Part shown: positions 1 to 6,960 of the stretch, in pieces
Position numbering within the stretch: the stretch's first letter is position 1
Layout of the letters: each line of letters starts with the position of its first letter
NCBI GenBank assembly: GCA_002441345.1
Contig: DJVU01000075.1
Coordinates: forward strand, 11,584-28,190
Direction of reading: 5' to 3'
Length of the DNA: 16,607 nt
From: Bacteroidales bacterium UBA6248
GTDB taxonomy: Bacteria; Bacteroidota; Bacteroidia; Bacteroidales; Lentimicrobiaceae
Notes under the pieces: model-generated
What the model was told of the DNA's origin: nothing
What the model saw: the letters and a program-made list of their open reading frames with translations, nothing else
Databases searched by the model: none
Made by a program: the position numbers and the translations under genes

Positions 1-683
1 CGCAGAAGAAGGTTGGCGATACGCGGGGTTCCGCGGCTGCGGCGTGCAATCTCGGCGGCAGCATCGTGCGCTATCTCTACTTTCAGAATGTGGCAGCTGC
101 GTTTGACAATACCTTCGAGTGTGGCTGCATCGTAGTAGGAAAGCCGCGCATTGATACCAAAGCGTGAACGCAGCGGGGCTGTGAGCAAGCCCGAGCGGGT
201 GGTGGCTCCAACAAGGGTAAAGGGATTGAGGGTAATCTGCACGCTGCGGGCGTTGGGACCGGTTTCAATCATGATATCGATGCGGTAATCTTCCATGGCA
301 GAGTATAGATACTCTTCCACAACCGGACTCAGGCGGTGAATTTCATCGATAAACAAAACATCGTTGGGCTCCAGGTTGGTAAGCAGTCCGGCAAGATCAC
401 CGGGCTTATCGAGTACGGGGCCAGAGGTAATGCGTATGTTAACGCCCAATTCATTGGCGATGATGTGCGACAGCGTTGTTTTACCAAGTCCGGGAGGGCC
501 ATGCAGCAATACGTGATCGAGGGATTCGCCGCGCATACGGGCTGCCTGAACAAATATCCGGAGGTTCTCGACCACACCGGGCTGCCCTGAAAAATCGGCA
601 AAATCACCCGGGCGCAAGACTTTTTCAATCTCGCGTTCGGCAGGCGTGAGATGTTCGGCTTCCGCATCCAGGTTCTTGTTCAT
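1..683 (-). CDS. ruvB: Holliday junction branch-migration helicase RuvB (3'-truncated by window edge)
   Basis: RuvB is the AAA+ motor of the RuvAB complex. It forms hexameric rings that drive branch migration at Holliday junctions in the cytoplasm, before RuvC cleavage. The 227 visible codons start at ATG 683 and run off the left edge. Visible motifs are Walker A GPPGLGKT (residues 62-69), Walker B FIDEIH (111-116), sensor-1 GATTR (159-163) and the SRFGI arginine-finger segment (173-177). The reading stops within the AAA+ lid (RGTPRIAN), so the C-terminal winged-helix DNA-binding domain lies outside. Full RuvB is about 340 residues, so roughly two-thirds is present. A perfect TAnnTTTG box lies just upstream. 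The next gene is divergent, so ruvB is transcribed from its own promoter here. Identification is secure. Confidence 0.98.
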   Translation of the reverse strand, partial: MNKNLDAEAEHLTPAEREIEKVLRPGDFADFSGQPGVVENLRIFVQAARMRGESLDHVLLHGPPGLGKTTLSHIIANELGVNIRITSGPVLDKPGDLAGLLTNLEPNDVLFIDEIHRLSPVVEEYLYSAMEDYRIDIMIETGPNARSVQITLNPFTLVGATTRSGLLTAPLRSRFGINARLSYYDAATLEGIVKRSCHILKVEIAHDAAAEIARRSRGTPRIANLLL

Positions 684-703
684 AGGCCGTTTATTGTGTG
701 TGA

Positions 704-711
704 CAAAGGTA
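704..711 (-). promoter_or_regulatory. Bacteroidetes-type -7 box of ruvB
   Basis: Read on the minus strand this is TACCTTTG, an exact match to the Bacteroidota -7 consensus TAnnTTTG, about 20 bases upstream of the ruvB ATG. The -33 element is weak: a T-rich stretch sits at the expected distance, with no clear TTTG. The rest of the 684-860 gap also holds a 6-bp inverted repeat (AGCCGG 756-761 / CCGGCT 782-787). No convincing promoter was found for the divergent usp gene. Confidence 0.6.
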
Positions 712-860
712 AACAAATATTCACGTAAAGGTAAAACCGCTTCCGCAGCCCTCTGAGCCGGTTCAGGAATAAAATTATTTTCCGGCTGCATCCGGGTGGT
801 TTGCATTAATTCCATACCTTAGCAACTGGTAAAAAAAGTTGGTTATAACGTTTGAATTCC

Positions 861-1712
861 ATGAAAGAGATAGTAGTTGCCATCGATTTTTCAAAAGGAT
901 CGCTCCATGCGCTCGACTATGCCATTGAATTTGCTAACCATGTAAAGAGCAACATCATGATGGTGTGGGTTGACAGCCATTCAAACCAGGATTTTGCATT
1001 CTCGGCAGAGGTGAACGAATTCAGGGAAGAGGCAGTAAAAAACATGGAAGAGATTCTGAAAGAAAAGAAAGGTAAGCTGAAGCATGGGAAGCTCTCGTAC
1101 AAACTTCGCAAGGGGAAAGTTTACCAGGAAATAGCCAACCAGGCCAAATACAACGATGCTTCGCTGATAATTGCCGGCACGCATGGCGTTACCGGATACG
1201 AGGAATTCTGGATCGGCAGCAATGCATACCGCATTGTATCGTATGCACCCTGTCCGGTAATCACCGTTCGCTACGATTTCAATATCCAGAGAGACGGAAT
1301 CAAAACCATTGTGCTGCCTGTTGACAGCACCCTTGATACCAGGCAGAAAGTGCCTTTCAGTGTGGAAGTGGCTAAAGCTTTCAATGCCGACATACATATT
1401 CTGGCACTTTATTCAACCACCATTAAGGCAGTGCAGCGTAAAGTTGACAATTATGCCCGTCAGGTACAGAAGTATATCAGCGATGCCGGTGTCAACCACC
1501 AGCTTGAAAGTCTGCAGGCCGATAACATAACGAATGTGGCCATCGAATACGCCCGTCGTGTGGATGCCGATCTGATCGCCATTATGACGGAACAGGAAAC
1601 TACTGCTTCCAACATCCTGCTGGGGCCGTTCGCTCAGCAGATGGTGAATCATTCGCCCATTCCCGTGCTGAGTATCCAACCAAAGGAAATATATTCGATC
1701 TCAACGCGTTAA
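861..1712 (+). CDS. Tandem-domain universal stress protein (UspA family), first copy
   Basis: A cytoplasmic 283-residue protein made of two Usp domains. Residues 1-140 start with the Usp beta-strand (KEIVVAIDFS) and carry the ATP-binding signature G-2x-G-9x-GS, seen as GTHG (106-109) and GS (119-120), followed by a PCPVI strand. The second domain starts near residue 150 (KTIVLPVDST) and ends SPIPVLSI. At the signature position it reads IMTEQE and LGP, so the nucleotide-binding glycines are lost. I chose ATG 861 over a TTG nine bases upstream because the paralogue at 2247 then has exactly the same length and N-terminus. The SPOR-domain gene follows after 6 bases, so the two are probably co-transcribed. 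Known Usp proteins respond to starvation and redox or energy stress; the exact role here is not visible. Confidence 0.93.
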   Translation: MKEIVVAIDFSKGSLHALDYAIEFANHVKSNIMMVWVDSHSNQDFAFSAEVNEFREEAVKNMEEILKEKKGKLKHGKLSYKLRKGKVYQEIANQAKYNDASLIIAGTHGVTGYEEFWIGSNAYRIVSYAPCPVITVRYDFNIQRDGIKTIVLPVDSTLDTRQKVPFSVEVAKAFNADIHILALYSTTIKAVQRKVDNYARQVQKYISDAGVNHQLESLQADNITNVAIEYARRVDADLIAIMTEQETTASNILLGPFAQQMVNHSPIPVLSIQPKEIYSISTR

Positions 1713-1718
1713 TTGTTC

Positions 1719-2129
1719 ATGCGCAGATATTTTCTTCTTTTCATGATAATTCTTGCCGGCATATACACGAATGCCCAGGAAGGGAGTGTTGAAGTAATTG
1801 CCGATGAACGGATCGATCTTCTGATCGATAAACACCGGTATCTGAACCGTCATCAGAGTACGCTGGAAGGATGGAGAATTCAGATTTTCTTTGATTCCGG
1901 CGCCAACTCCAAACGCCGTGCAACGGAAGCCCAGAAACGTTTCTCGGATCGATATGCTGCAACAAAAGCATATCTCTCCTTTAAAGAACCCTACTACAGG
2001 GTAAGAGTTGGCGACTTCCGCTCAAGACTCGAAGCCGAAGGTTTTCTCAACAACATACGCAACGATTATCCCAATGCATTCACAGTAAGCGACATGATTG
2101 ACCCGCCGCCGCTCGAAACAAAGCGATAA
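1719..2129 (+). CDS. Exported SPOR-domain protein
   Basis: A 136-residue protein with a Sec signal peptide: MRRYFLLF, a hydrophobic core, then a likely cut after TNA before QEG. After a short charged linker, one SPOR-like domain fills the rest (about residues 47-120), with GWRIQIFFDSG at its start and YYRVRVGDFRSRLEAEGF near its end. SPOR domains bind peptidoglycan glycan strands stripped of stem peptides, so the protein is probably periplasmic and cell-wall associated. I preferred ATG 1719 to the upstream TTG because the signal peptide begins naturally there. It lies 6 bases after the first usp gene and presumably shares its transcript. A possible promoter for the second usp gene follows. 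The family call is solid; the specific role is unknown. Confidence 0.85.
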   Translation: MRRYFLLFMIILAGIYTNAQEGSVEVIADERIDLLIDKHRYLNRHQSTLEGWRIQIFFDSGANSKRRATEAQKRFSDRYAATKAYLSFKEPYYRVRVGDFRSRLEAEGFLNNIRNDYPNAFTVSDMIDPPPLETKR

Positions 2130-2192
2130 TGCGGTTATTTGTTGAGATGATGTATACCATTTATAATCCGGTTTATAAATAATCGGCCGGTA

Positions 2193-2223
2193 TTGGAAAT
2201 TATTGGAATAAGTGTTATTTTAG
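2193..2223 (+). promoter_or_regulatory. Candidate promoter of the second usp gene
   Basis: TTG (2193-2195), 20 bases, then TATTTTAG (2216-2223). This fits the Bacteroidota spacing of TTTG-N19-21-TAnnTTTG, with one mismatch in the -7 box (A for T at its seventh position) and a shortened -33 box. It ends 23 bases before the usp ATG. Its presence suggests that the second usp gene can be transcribed apart from the first pair. Confidence 0.4.
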
Positions 2224-2246
2224 CCTGAACGAAATACCTGCACACT

Positions 2247-3098
2247 ATGAGAACCATCATTTCAGCCATCGATTTTTCCGATTGTTCCATTAATGCACTG
2301 GAACATGCCATCAGCATCGCGGCAAAATCTGATTCTAACATCCTGATGCTCTGGGTAAATAATCCAAACACTACAAAAACAATTCTGTCTTCCGACCTTT
2401 CCGATGACCTGCTTGAAGAGGTGGAACATCAGTTCACCCGCCTCATCAACAAGTACGAAAAAGAGCTTCCCAACTCCAGGATCGATTACATTATCCGTGA
2501 AGGAAAAGTGTATAAGGAAGTAGTGAATCAGGCAAAGGAATCGGAAGCGTGGCTGATAGTTGCCGGTACACACGGCTCATCCGGCTTTGAAGAGCTCTGG
2601 ATAGGCAGTAACGCCAATCGTATTGTTACCGCAGCTCCATGCCCGGTAATTACCATTCGCACAGGCATTCCTATTGTTCGTGATCTGAAGAAAATTGTAA
2701 TGCCCGTCGACAGCTCCATGGAGACGCGCCAGAAAGTGCCCTTCACCAGCGAACTGGCAAAGTTGTTCGATGCCGAAGTACACATACTGGCGACATATAC
2801 CACTACCGTGGAAAACGTGAGAGGAACCGTTATGAGCTATGCCAAACAGTCGGCCAAGTATTTTAAAGAGCATAATGTGAAACATTTTATCGTTGAAATA
2901 GAGTCGGACAACATCGCCACTACTACCATGGAATATGCCAGGCAGTCCGATGCCAATCTGATTTCAATAATGACGGAACAGGAAAAAGCGGCATCCAATC
3001 TCTGGCTTGGGCCATACGCTCAGCAGATGGTGCACCATTCTCCCATCCCCGTACTCAGTATTCATCCCATGGAAATTCTGATCTCTATGGGTTATTGA
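2247..3098 (+). CDS. Tandem-domain universal stress protein (UspA family), second copy
   Basis: A cytoplasmic 283-residue paralogue of the protein at 861, equal in length and alignable throughout. Domain 1 opens RTIISAIDFSD and keeps the nucleotide-binding signature: GTHG (107-110), nine residues, then GS (120-121). Domain 2 (from about residue 150, KKIVMPVDSS) reads IMTEQE and LGP where the glycine motif should be, and ends SPIPVLSIHP. The loss in domain 2 is therefore shared by both copies and predates their duplication. The gene has its own candidate promoter and ends at a strong hairpin shared with the convergent aldolase gene. By family it is a stress-response protein that binds ATP through one domain; its partners are unknown. 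Confidence 0.93.
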   Translation: MRTIISAIDFSDCSINALEHAISIAAKSDSNILMLWVNNPNTTKTILSSDLSDDLLEEVEHQFTRLINKYEKELPNSRIDYIIREGKVYKEVVNQAKESEAWLIVAGTHGSSGFEELWIGSNANRIVTAAPCPVITIRTGIPIVRDLKKIVMPVDSSMETRQKVPFTSELAKLFDAEVHILATYTTTVENVRGTVMSYAKQSAKYFKEHNVKHFIVEIESDNIATTTMEYARQSDANLISIMTEQEKAASNLWLGPYAQQMVHHSPIPVLSIHPMEILISMGY

Positions 3099-3143
3099 TT
3101 CAATCGTCCCCGACAGGGAGGTTAAAGACAAAACAATCCCAAT

Positions 3144-3179
3144 AAAGAAGCCCCGCTGTTGCATTGGCGGGGCTTCTTT
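3144..3179. terminator. Bidirectional rho-independent terminator
   Basis: A perfect 13-bp stem, AAAGAAGCCCCGC (3144-3156) and GCGGGGCTTCTTT (3167-3179), with a 10-base loop. The A-run on one arm and T-run on the other give a poly-U tail in both directions. It sits between the convergent second usp gene (ends 3098) and the aldolase gene (ends 3200) and probably ends both transcripts. Confidence 0.9.
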
Positions 3180-3199
3180 CATTTACGTCGTGTCTGTCC

Positions 3200-4279
3200 T
3201 TAGTTCCTGTCGAGGCAGTTAAGGTCGGCGAAAGCTGTTTTCAGCCTTGCGATCATAGTCTTCTGACCTTCATTCAGCCACTTGCGTGGATCGTAGTACT
3301 TTTTATTGGGCTTGTCTTCTCCTTCCGGATTTCCGATTTGCCCCTGCAGGTATCCTTCGTTTTTCTTGTAGTAGTTCATTACCCCTTCCCAGGTAGCCCA
3401 CTGGGTATCGGTATCGATGTTCATTTTTATAACCCCGTATGAAATGGCCTCACGGATTTCCTCCCGGCTTGATCCGGATCCTCCGTGGAAAACAAAGTTG
3501 ACCGGTTTGGAAGCTGTACTGAACTTTTTCTCGATGTATTCCTGTGAATTTTTAAGGATTACGGGTTCCAGACGGACATTTCCGGGTTTGTAAACCCCGT
3601 GAACGTTGCCGAAGGATGCAGCGATGGTAAAACGGTCGCTGATTTTCATCAGTTCGGCATAAGCAAAGGCTACGTCTTCGGGCTGGGTATATAATTTGGA
3701 ACTTTCAACTCCGGTATTATCCACCCCGTCTTCCTCGCCTCCGGTAACACCGAGTTCGATTTCGAGGGTCATACCTATTTTACTCATACGGGCAAGGTAT
3801 CTGGCGCAGATTTCAATGTTTTCGGCCAGACTTTCTTCCGAAAGGTCAAGCATATGTGAGCTGAAAAGCGGTTTTCCGGTTTCGGCGAAAAACTTTTCTC
3901 CGGCATCGAGAAGGCCATCGATCCAGGGCAGAAGTTTCTTTGCTGCGTGGTCGGTATGAAGGATGACCGGAACGCCGTAAAGTCCGGCGAGCATGTGCAC
4001 GTGTCTTGCGCCTGAAACAGCACCGGCGATGGCAGCGCGTTCCCCTTCGTTAGGCAGGAATTTACCGGCATAGAAATGTGCCCCGCCATTTGAAAACTGT
4101 ATAATAACGGGTGAATTTACCTCACGGGCAGCCTGCATAACGGCATTAACCGAATCGGTGCCTACAACATTGACTGCGGGGAGGGCAAAACCGTTTGCCC
4201 TGGCAATTCTGAACACCTCCTGAACATCACTGCCGGTAACAACGCCCGGTTTTACCTTATCGAAAACTCTTTCTGACAT
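3200..4279 (-). CDS. fba: Class II fructose-1,6-bisphosphate aldolase
   Basis: A zinc-dependent cytoplasmic enzyme of glycolysis and gluconeogenesis. It cleaves fructose-1,6-bisphosphate into dihydroxyacetone phosphate and glyceraldehyde-3-phosphate through an enediolate. The 359 residues equal the length of the E. coli class IIA enzyme and align along the whole protein. Visible active-site residues, matching the known enzyme after a shift of one, are Asp110 (proton shuttle) and His111 in HTDHAAKK, Glu175 in LEIELG, His227 in FGNVHGVYKPGN and His265 in FVFHGGSGSS. The same frame stays open far upstream, but ATG 4279 gives the family N-terminus (MSERVFDKVKPGV) and lies just after a perfect -7 box. 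Convergent with usp and divergent from the eIF-2B-like gene, so it is monocistronic. Confidence 0.98.
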   Translation of the reverse strand: MSERVFDKVKPGVVTGSDVQEVFRIARANGFALPAVNVVGTDSVNAVMQAAREVNSPVIIQFSNGGAHFYAGKFLPNEGERAAIAGAVSGARHVHMLAGLYGVPVILHTDHAAKKLLPWIDGLLDAGEKFFAETGKPLFSSHMLDLSEESLAENIEICARYLARMSKIGMTLEIELGVTGGEEDGVDNTGVESSKLYTQPEDVAFAYAELMKISDRFTIAASFGNVHGVYKPGNVRLEPVILKNSQEYIEKKFSTASKPVNFVFHGGSGSSREEIREAISYGVIKMNIDTDTQWATWEGVMNYYKKNEGYLQGQIGNPEGEDKPNKKYYDPRKWLNEGQKTMIARLKTAFADLNCLDRN

Positions 4280-4320
4280 CTTGAAAAAAGGGTTAAATTG
4301 GACTGAATGAATTATCTTCG

Positions 4321-4328
4321 CAAAGGTA
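4321..4328 (-). promoter_or_regulatory. Bacteroidetes-type -7 box of the aldolase gene
   Basis: Minus-strand TACCTTTG, an exact TAnnTTTG match, 41 bases upstream of the aldolase ATG, giving a leader of roughly 35 bases. The -33 element is poorly conserved. No clear promoter was found for the divergent gene starting at 4412. Confidence 0.6.
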
Positions 4329-4411
4329 ATCAATTTTAGGCGATTGAATAAGTGAATGCCTGAAACTGAGACATGAAAACAGGTACCAATAACATTTTCC
4401 CCGCATAGCGT

Positions 4412-5281
4412 ATGTCGTTCGAGATAAAAATCCGCGAACTGATTTCCGATAATTATTCGGGATCGGCTGCCATTCTTGAAAAAATCATTAAAAGCATTCA
4501 AACTTACATCAACAGCAAAGATGTAAACCAGGAATACCTCAGGGAAAACCTTGAGAAGGTGACCAATCATTTTCCTGATCTGGCGGTATTGCATCATTTT
4601 ATGCAGCAATTTTACGATCTGCTCGACGATGCTGTTACCGGGAACTGGACCAATGAAAAGACAATAAACCGCATCGGACAATTTCTGGCATCGTATACCA
4701 GGCAATGGGAAGACAGCATAGGTGAAGCTGCGGAGCGGATGGAACGTCTGGTGCAGTTTCAGGGCAAAAAAATTCTGCTGCACAGCAACAGTTCGAGCAT
4801 TCACATCCTTTTCGAGCATCTGGCAACGCACAATATATTTCCGCCGGTTTATCAAACCATGTCGGGTCCGGTTTTTGAAGGAAAACTGCAGGCCAGGGCA
4901 TTGAGCGATCTGGGATGCAAGGTACATTTCATCAACGAGGCGGCAATCGGCCGTTTTATTCACGAAATTGACTTTGCTGTAATGGGGGCCGATAACGTAT
5001 TTACCGATGGCTTTACCAATAAGATAGGAACTTACCCCATTGCGCTGGTATGCAGGGAGGCGGGTAAACCTTTTTATGTTATCTGCGATTCCAGAAAGCG
5101 TTCACCCGTGGATTTCAGGAGCCGGGTAACGGCAATTTTCGAAAGCGAAGAGCCACAGGAAGAATTGTGGAATAATGCCCCGAAAGCCATAACTCCGGTA
5201 AATTATTACTTTGAATTTACACCCAACAGTCTGGTAACTTCCTATTTTTTTGAAGATACCTGGTGGGAGATTAATCCATAA
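4412..5281 (+). CDS. eIF-2B alpha/beta/delta-like protein (ribose-1,5-bisphosphate / MTR-1-P isomerase superfamily)
   Basis: A 289-residue cytoplasmic protein with an alpha-helical N-terminal half (residues 1-115) and a Rossmann-like C-terminal half typical of the IF-2B family. Conserved blocks are GKKILLHSNSSS (118-129), the GP-FEG substrate-loop block near 150, MGADNVF (191-197), and GFTNKIGTYPIAL (200-212) followed by KPFYVICDSRK. Family isomerases (MtnA and archaeal R15P isomerase) use a Cys in a THCN-like block and an Asp in the GAD block. Here the Asp is present (Asp194), but the Cys position reads Ser125 in HSN. It may therefore be a sugar-phosphate-binding protein with altered or absent isomerase activity. 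Its divergence from aldolase gives weak support for a sugar-phosphate role. The family is certain, the substrate unknown. Confidence 0.85.
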   Translation: MSFEIKIRELISDNYSGSAAILEKIIKSIQTYINSKDVNQEYLRENLEKVTNHFPDLAVLHHFMQQFYDLLDDAVTGNWTNEKTINRIGQFLASYTRQWEDSIGEAAERMERLVQFQGKKILLHSNSSSIHILFEHLATHNIFPPVYQTMSGPVFEGKLQARALSDLGCKVHFINEAAIGRFIHEIDFAVMGADNVFTDGFTNKIGTYPIALVCREAGKPFYVICDSRKRSPVDFRSRVTAIFESEEPQEELWNNAPKAITPVNYYFEFTPNSLVTSYFFEDTWWEINP

Positions 5282-5334
5282 ATTGAAATAAACGATAGCA
5301 AAACAGAGGTTTTTGGAAAAAAACTCCAGGGGGG

Positions 5335-5366
5335 TTGCTTACGTTGCGATTTTTTACCGAAATTTG
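5335..5366 (+). promoter_or_regulatory. Possible promoter of tRNA-Arg
   Basis: TTG (5335-5337), 21 bases, then GAAATTTG (5359-5366), one mismatch from TAnnTTTG. It ends 14 bases before the first base of the tRNA. Spacing fits the Bacteroidota promoter pattern, but both boxes are imperfect. Confidence 0.35.
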
Positions 5367-5380
5367 CACCCTTGGAATAT

Positions 5381-5454
5381 GGCCCCGTAGTTCAGCTGAA
5401 TAGAACGTCAGATTCCGGTTCTGAAAGTCACAGGTTTGAATCCTGTCGGGGTCA
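5381..5454 (+). tRNA. tRNA-Arg (anticodon CCG)
   Basis: A 74-base cloverleaf decoding CGG. The acceptor stem is GGCCCCG (5381-5387) with CGGGGTC (5447-5453, one G-U pair) and discriminator A5454; CCA is not encoded. The D stem is GTTC/GAAC (5390-5393/5403-5406). The anticodon stem is TCAGA/TCTGA with loop TTCCGGT, giving anticodon CCG at 5415-5417. The T stem is ACAGG/CCTGT with loop TTTGAAT. Two normally invariant bases are changed together: D-loop G19 is A (5399) and T-loop C56 is T (5437), so the loop-loop pair becomes A-U. A recombinase gene starts 150 bases downstream, so the 3' end is probably the attachment site of an integrated element. A terminator-like hairpin follows at 5491. Confidence 0.95.
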
Positions 5455-5466
5455 CAAGCATAAAAC

Positions 5467-5488
5467 CTTGAAAACCTTTATTTTCAAG
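5467..5488. repeat. Inverted repeat between tRNA and integrase
   Basis: CTTGAAAA (5467-5474) and TTTTCAAG (5481-5488) form an 8-bp perfect stem with a 6-base loop, 13 bases after the tRNA. The same stretch holds a direct repeat of AAAACCTT (5462-5469 and 5471-5478). It may be a recombinase or accessory-factor binding site at the attachment site, or part of the tRNA 3' processing and termination region. Confidence 0.5.
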
Positions 5489-5490
5489 CA

Positions 5491-5523
5491 AATCCAGAAA
5501 TTACGCAACGTAGTTTCTGGATT
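5491..5523 (+). terminator. Long hairpin with T-rich tail after tRNA-Arg
   Basis: A 15-bp stem, AATCCAGAAATTACG (5491-5505) with CGTAGTTTCTGGATT (5509-5523), containing one G-U wobble, closed by the 3-base loop CAA and followed by TTCT. The position suggests termination of the tRNA transcript. The near-perfect dyad next to an integration site could instead, or also, be a recombinase-binding element. Confidence 0.5.
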
Positions 5524-5528
5524 TTCTA

Positions 5529-5559
5529 TTGCAAATTCCGCAAAAATACTTTATATTTG
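5529..5559 (+). promoter_or_regulatory. Promoter of the integrase gene
   Basis: TTG (5529-5531), 20 bases, then TATATTTG (5552-5559), an exact TAnnTTTG -7 box at consensus spacing. The predicted transcript would have a leader of about 40 bases before ATG 5604. The leader contains two copies of TCCCCAC (5571-5577, 5582-5588). The long dyad at 5491-5523 ends just before the -33 box, so a protein bound there could control this promoter. Confidence 0.6.
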
Positions 5560-5603
5560 CTGTAAGATTTTCCCCACATTCTCCCCACGAAATCTTGAAC
5601 ATT

Positions 5604-6845
5604 ATGGCAAATATTACTCCTATTATTCATCATTTTCGTACAGACGGCACTGCCCGGGTCATACTGCTGCTTACACACAGATCGCAGCGCAAAAAAATCA
5701 GTACCGAAATATTTGTTACCAGGGCAGATGTTACGAAAGGGGGTAGAATAAAAAGTGAAGGAATAAAAAATGAAATCGAAAAAATTATTGCCGGGTATCG
5801 CACTACAATGATTAAACTTGGTTTTGCGATCAGTAACATGACCATTGATGAATTAAAAACTGCAATCACAAGTCAATGCGAACAACATATTGATTTCTAC
5901 AATTTCGCAAATGAAGTCATAGAAAACATGAAAATAAACGGCAGGTCCAGCTATAAAAACTTCGCAGCTACCATAAACAGCCTGCAGCGATTCACAGGCA
6001 CACAACAGCTACCGATCAATCAAATTACGCTTGACTTTATACAAAAATACGAAGCATGGTTAAGAAATACCCCTTCATCCAAGCATAAAAAAAATGACAA
6101 TAAACCAGCCTTACCAATCGGTAGCCGTGGGATTACGCTATACATGGGAACCATTCGCTTTCTGATAAATCAGGCCAGGCTCAGGTACAATAATGAAGAA
6201 ACCGGGATTATAAATGTAAAGGTGGATCCATTTTCCAGGTACAAGATGCCTATAGAGCAAACTGAAGAGAAACCTGTCCTTACAATTGATCAGATGCGAA
6301 AAATAAAAGCTGCTGATATTACACAGGAGAATAAACGTATGAAATTCGCCAGAGACATTTTCTTGTTGAGCTTTTACTTGATCGGGATGAACGCGGAAGA
6401 TCTCTTTACCTGCGAATCAAAGGTTAAGGAGGGCACAATAACTTATTATCGATCAAAAACAACAAACAGGCGGAAAGACAGGGCAAAACTTGTTGTGAAA
6501 ATTGAGCCCGAAGCAGATGTTCTGTTTAAAGAATATCTTGACCATGAAGGCACAAGACTCTTCAATTTTCATAAATATTACGCAACCACCAACAATTTCA
6601 ATATAGCCCTCAATAAAGGACTTGCCCAATTAGCCCTCAAACTTTCTTTACCAGGAATAACATTTTACTCAGCCCGTCATACCTGGGCTACACTGGCAGC
6701 AAATGAATGCCGGATCAATCTTTATACAATTCACAAAGCGCTTAACCATGCAGATACAAAGATGCAGATTACGAAAACATATATCCGTGAGGATTTCAGA
6801 GATATATGGGATGCAAACCGACAGGTTCTTGACTTGCTGAAGTAA
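5604..6845 (+). CDS. Tyrosine site-specific recombinase (Bacteroidetes integrase type)
   Basis: A 413-residue integrase that would insert and excise a mobile element at the adjacent tRNA gene. The N-terminal arm-binding part (about 1-85) holds the THRSQRKKISTEIFV strand-rich motif. A SAM-like core-binding domain (about 90-190) has HIDFYNFANEVIENM. The catalytic domain follows (about 215-410). Visible catalytic positions are Lys285 (RSKTTNRRKD), Arg358 (SARHTWATLA), His382 (ALNHADTK) and nucleophile Tyr393 (ITKTYIRED). The first catalytic Arg position reads Asn263 in IGMNAEDL, and the HxxR His reads Tyr355. Loss of the first Arg is known for conjugative-transposon recombinases such as IntDOT, so activity is plausible. 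ATG 5604 is chosen because the frame upstream overlaps the promoter. No excisionase is visible nearby. Confidence 0.92.
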   Translation: MANITPIIHHFRTDGTARVILLLTHRSQRKKISTEIFVTRADVTKGGRIKSEGIKNEIEKIIAGYRTTMIKLGFAISNMTIDELKTAITSQCEQHIDFYNFANEVIENMKINGRSSYKNFAATINSLQRFTGTQQLPINQITLDFIQKYEAWLRNTPSSKHKKNDNKPALPIGSRGITLYMGTIRFLINQARLRYNNEETGIINVKVDPFSRYKMPIEQTEEKPVLTIDQMRKIKAADITQENKRMKFARDIFLLSFYLIGMNAEDLFTCESKVKEGTITYYRSKTTNRRKDRAKLVVKIEPEADVLFKEYLDHEGTRLFNFHKYYATTNNFNIALNKGLAQLALKLSLPGITFYSARHTWATLAANECRINLYTIHKALNHADTKMQITKTYIREDFRDIWDANRQVLDLLK

Positions 6846-6960
6846 TATCCTTTGGTTAAGAGAAACTTTTCTTCATTGGGTTACCTTCAGTCAAAAGCAA
6901 GCGCTCAATCGGTCAGCATCCGGGTTCCACCGCTGAAATCACGGCAAAATGCTGAAGCCT

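Noticed and set aside
852..860. TTG start for the first Usp gene
   Set aside because: ATG 861 gives the same length and N-terminus as the paralogue at 2247; the extra three residues are unsupported.
4280..4963. In-frame upstream extension of the aldolase by 228 codons
   Set aside because: It lies antisense to the eIF-2B-like gene, crosses the aldolase promoter and has no family similarity. The 359-residue protein from ATG 4279 matches the family length exactly.
5372..5746. Open frame of 124 codons beginning MEYGPVVQLNRTSDSGSESHRFES
   Set aside because: Its first third is the translation of the tRNA-Arg gene, a well-known false protein pattern. The rest runs through hairpins and the integrase start in another frame.
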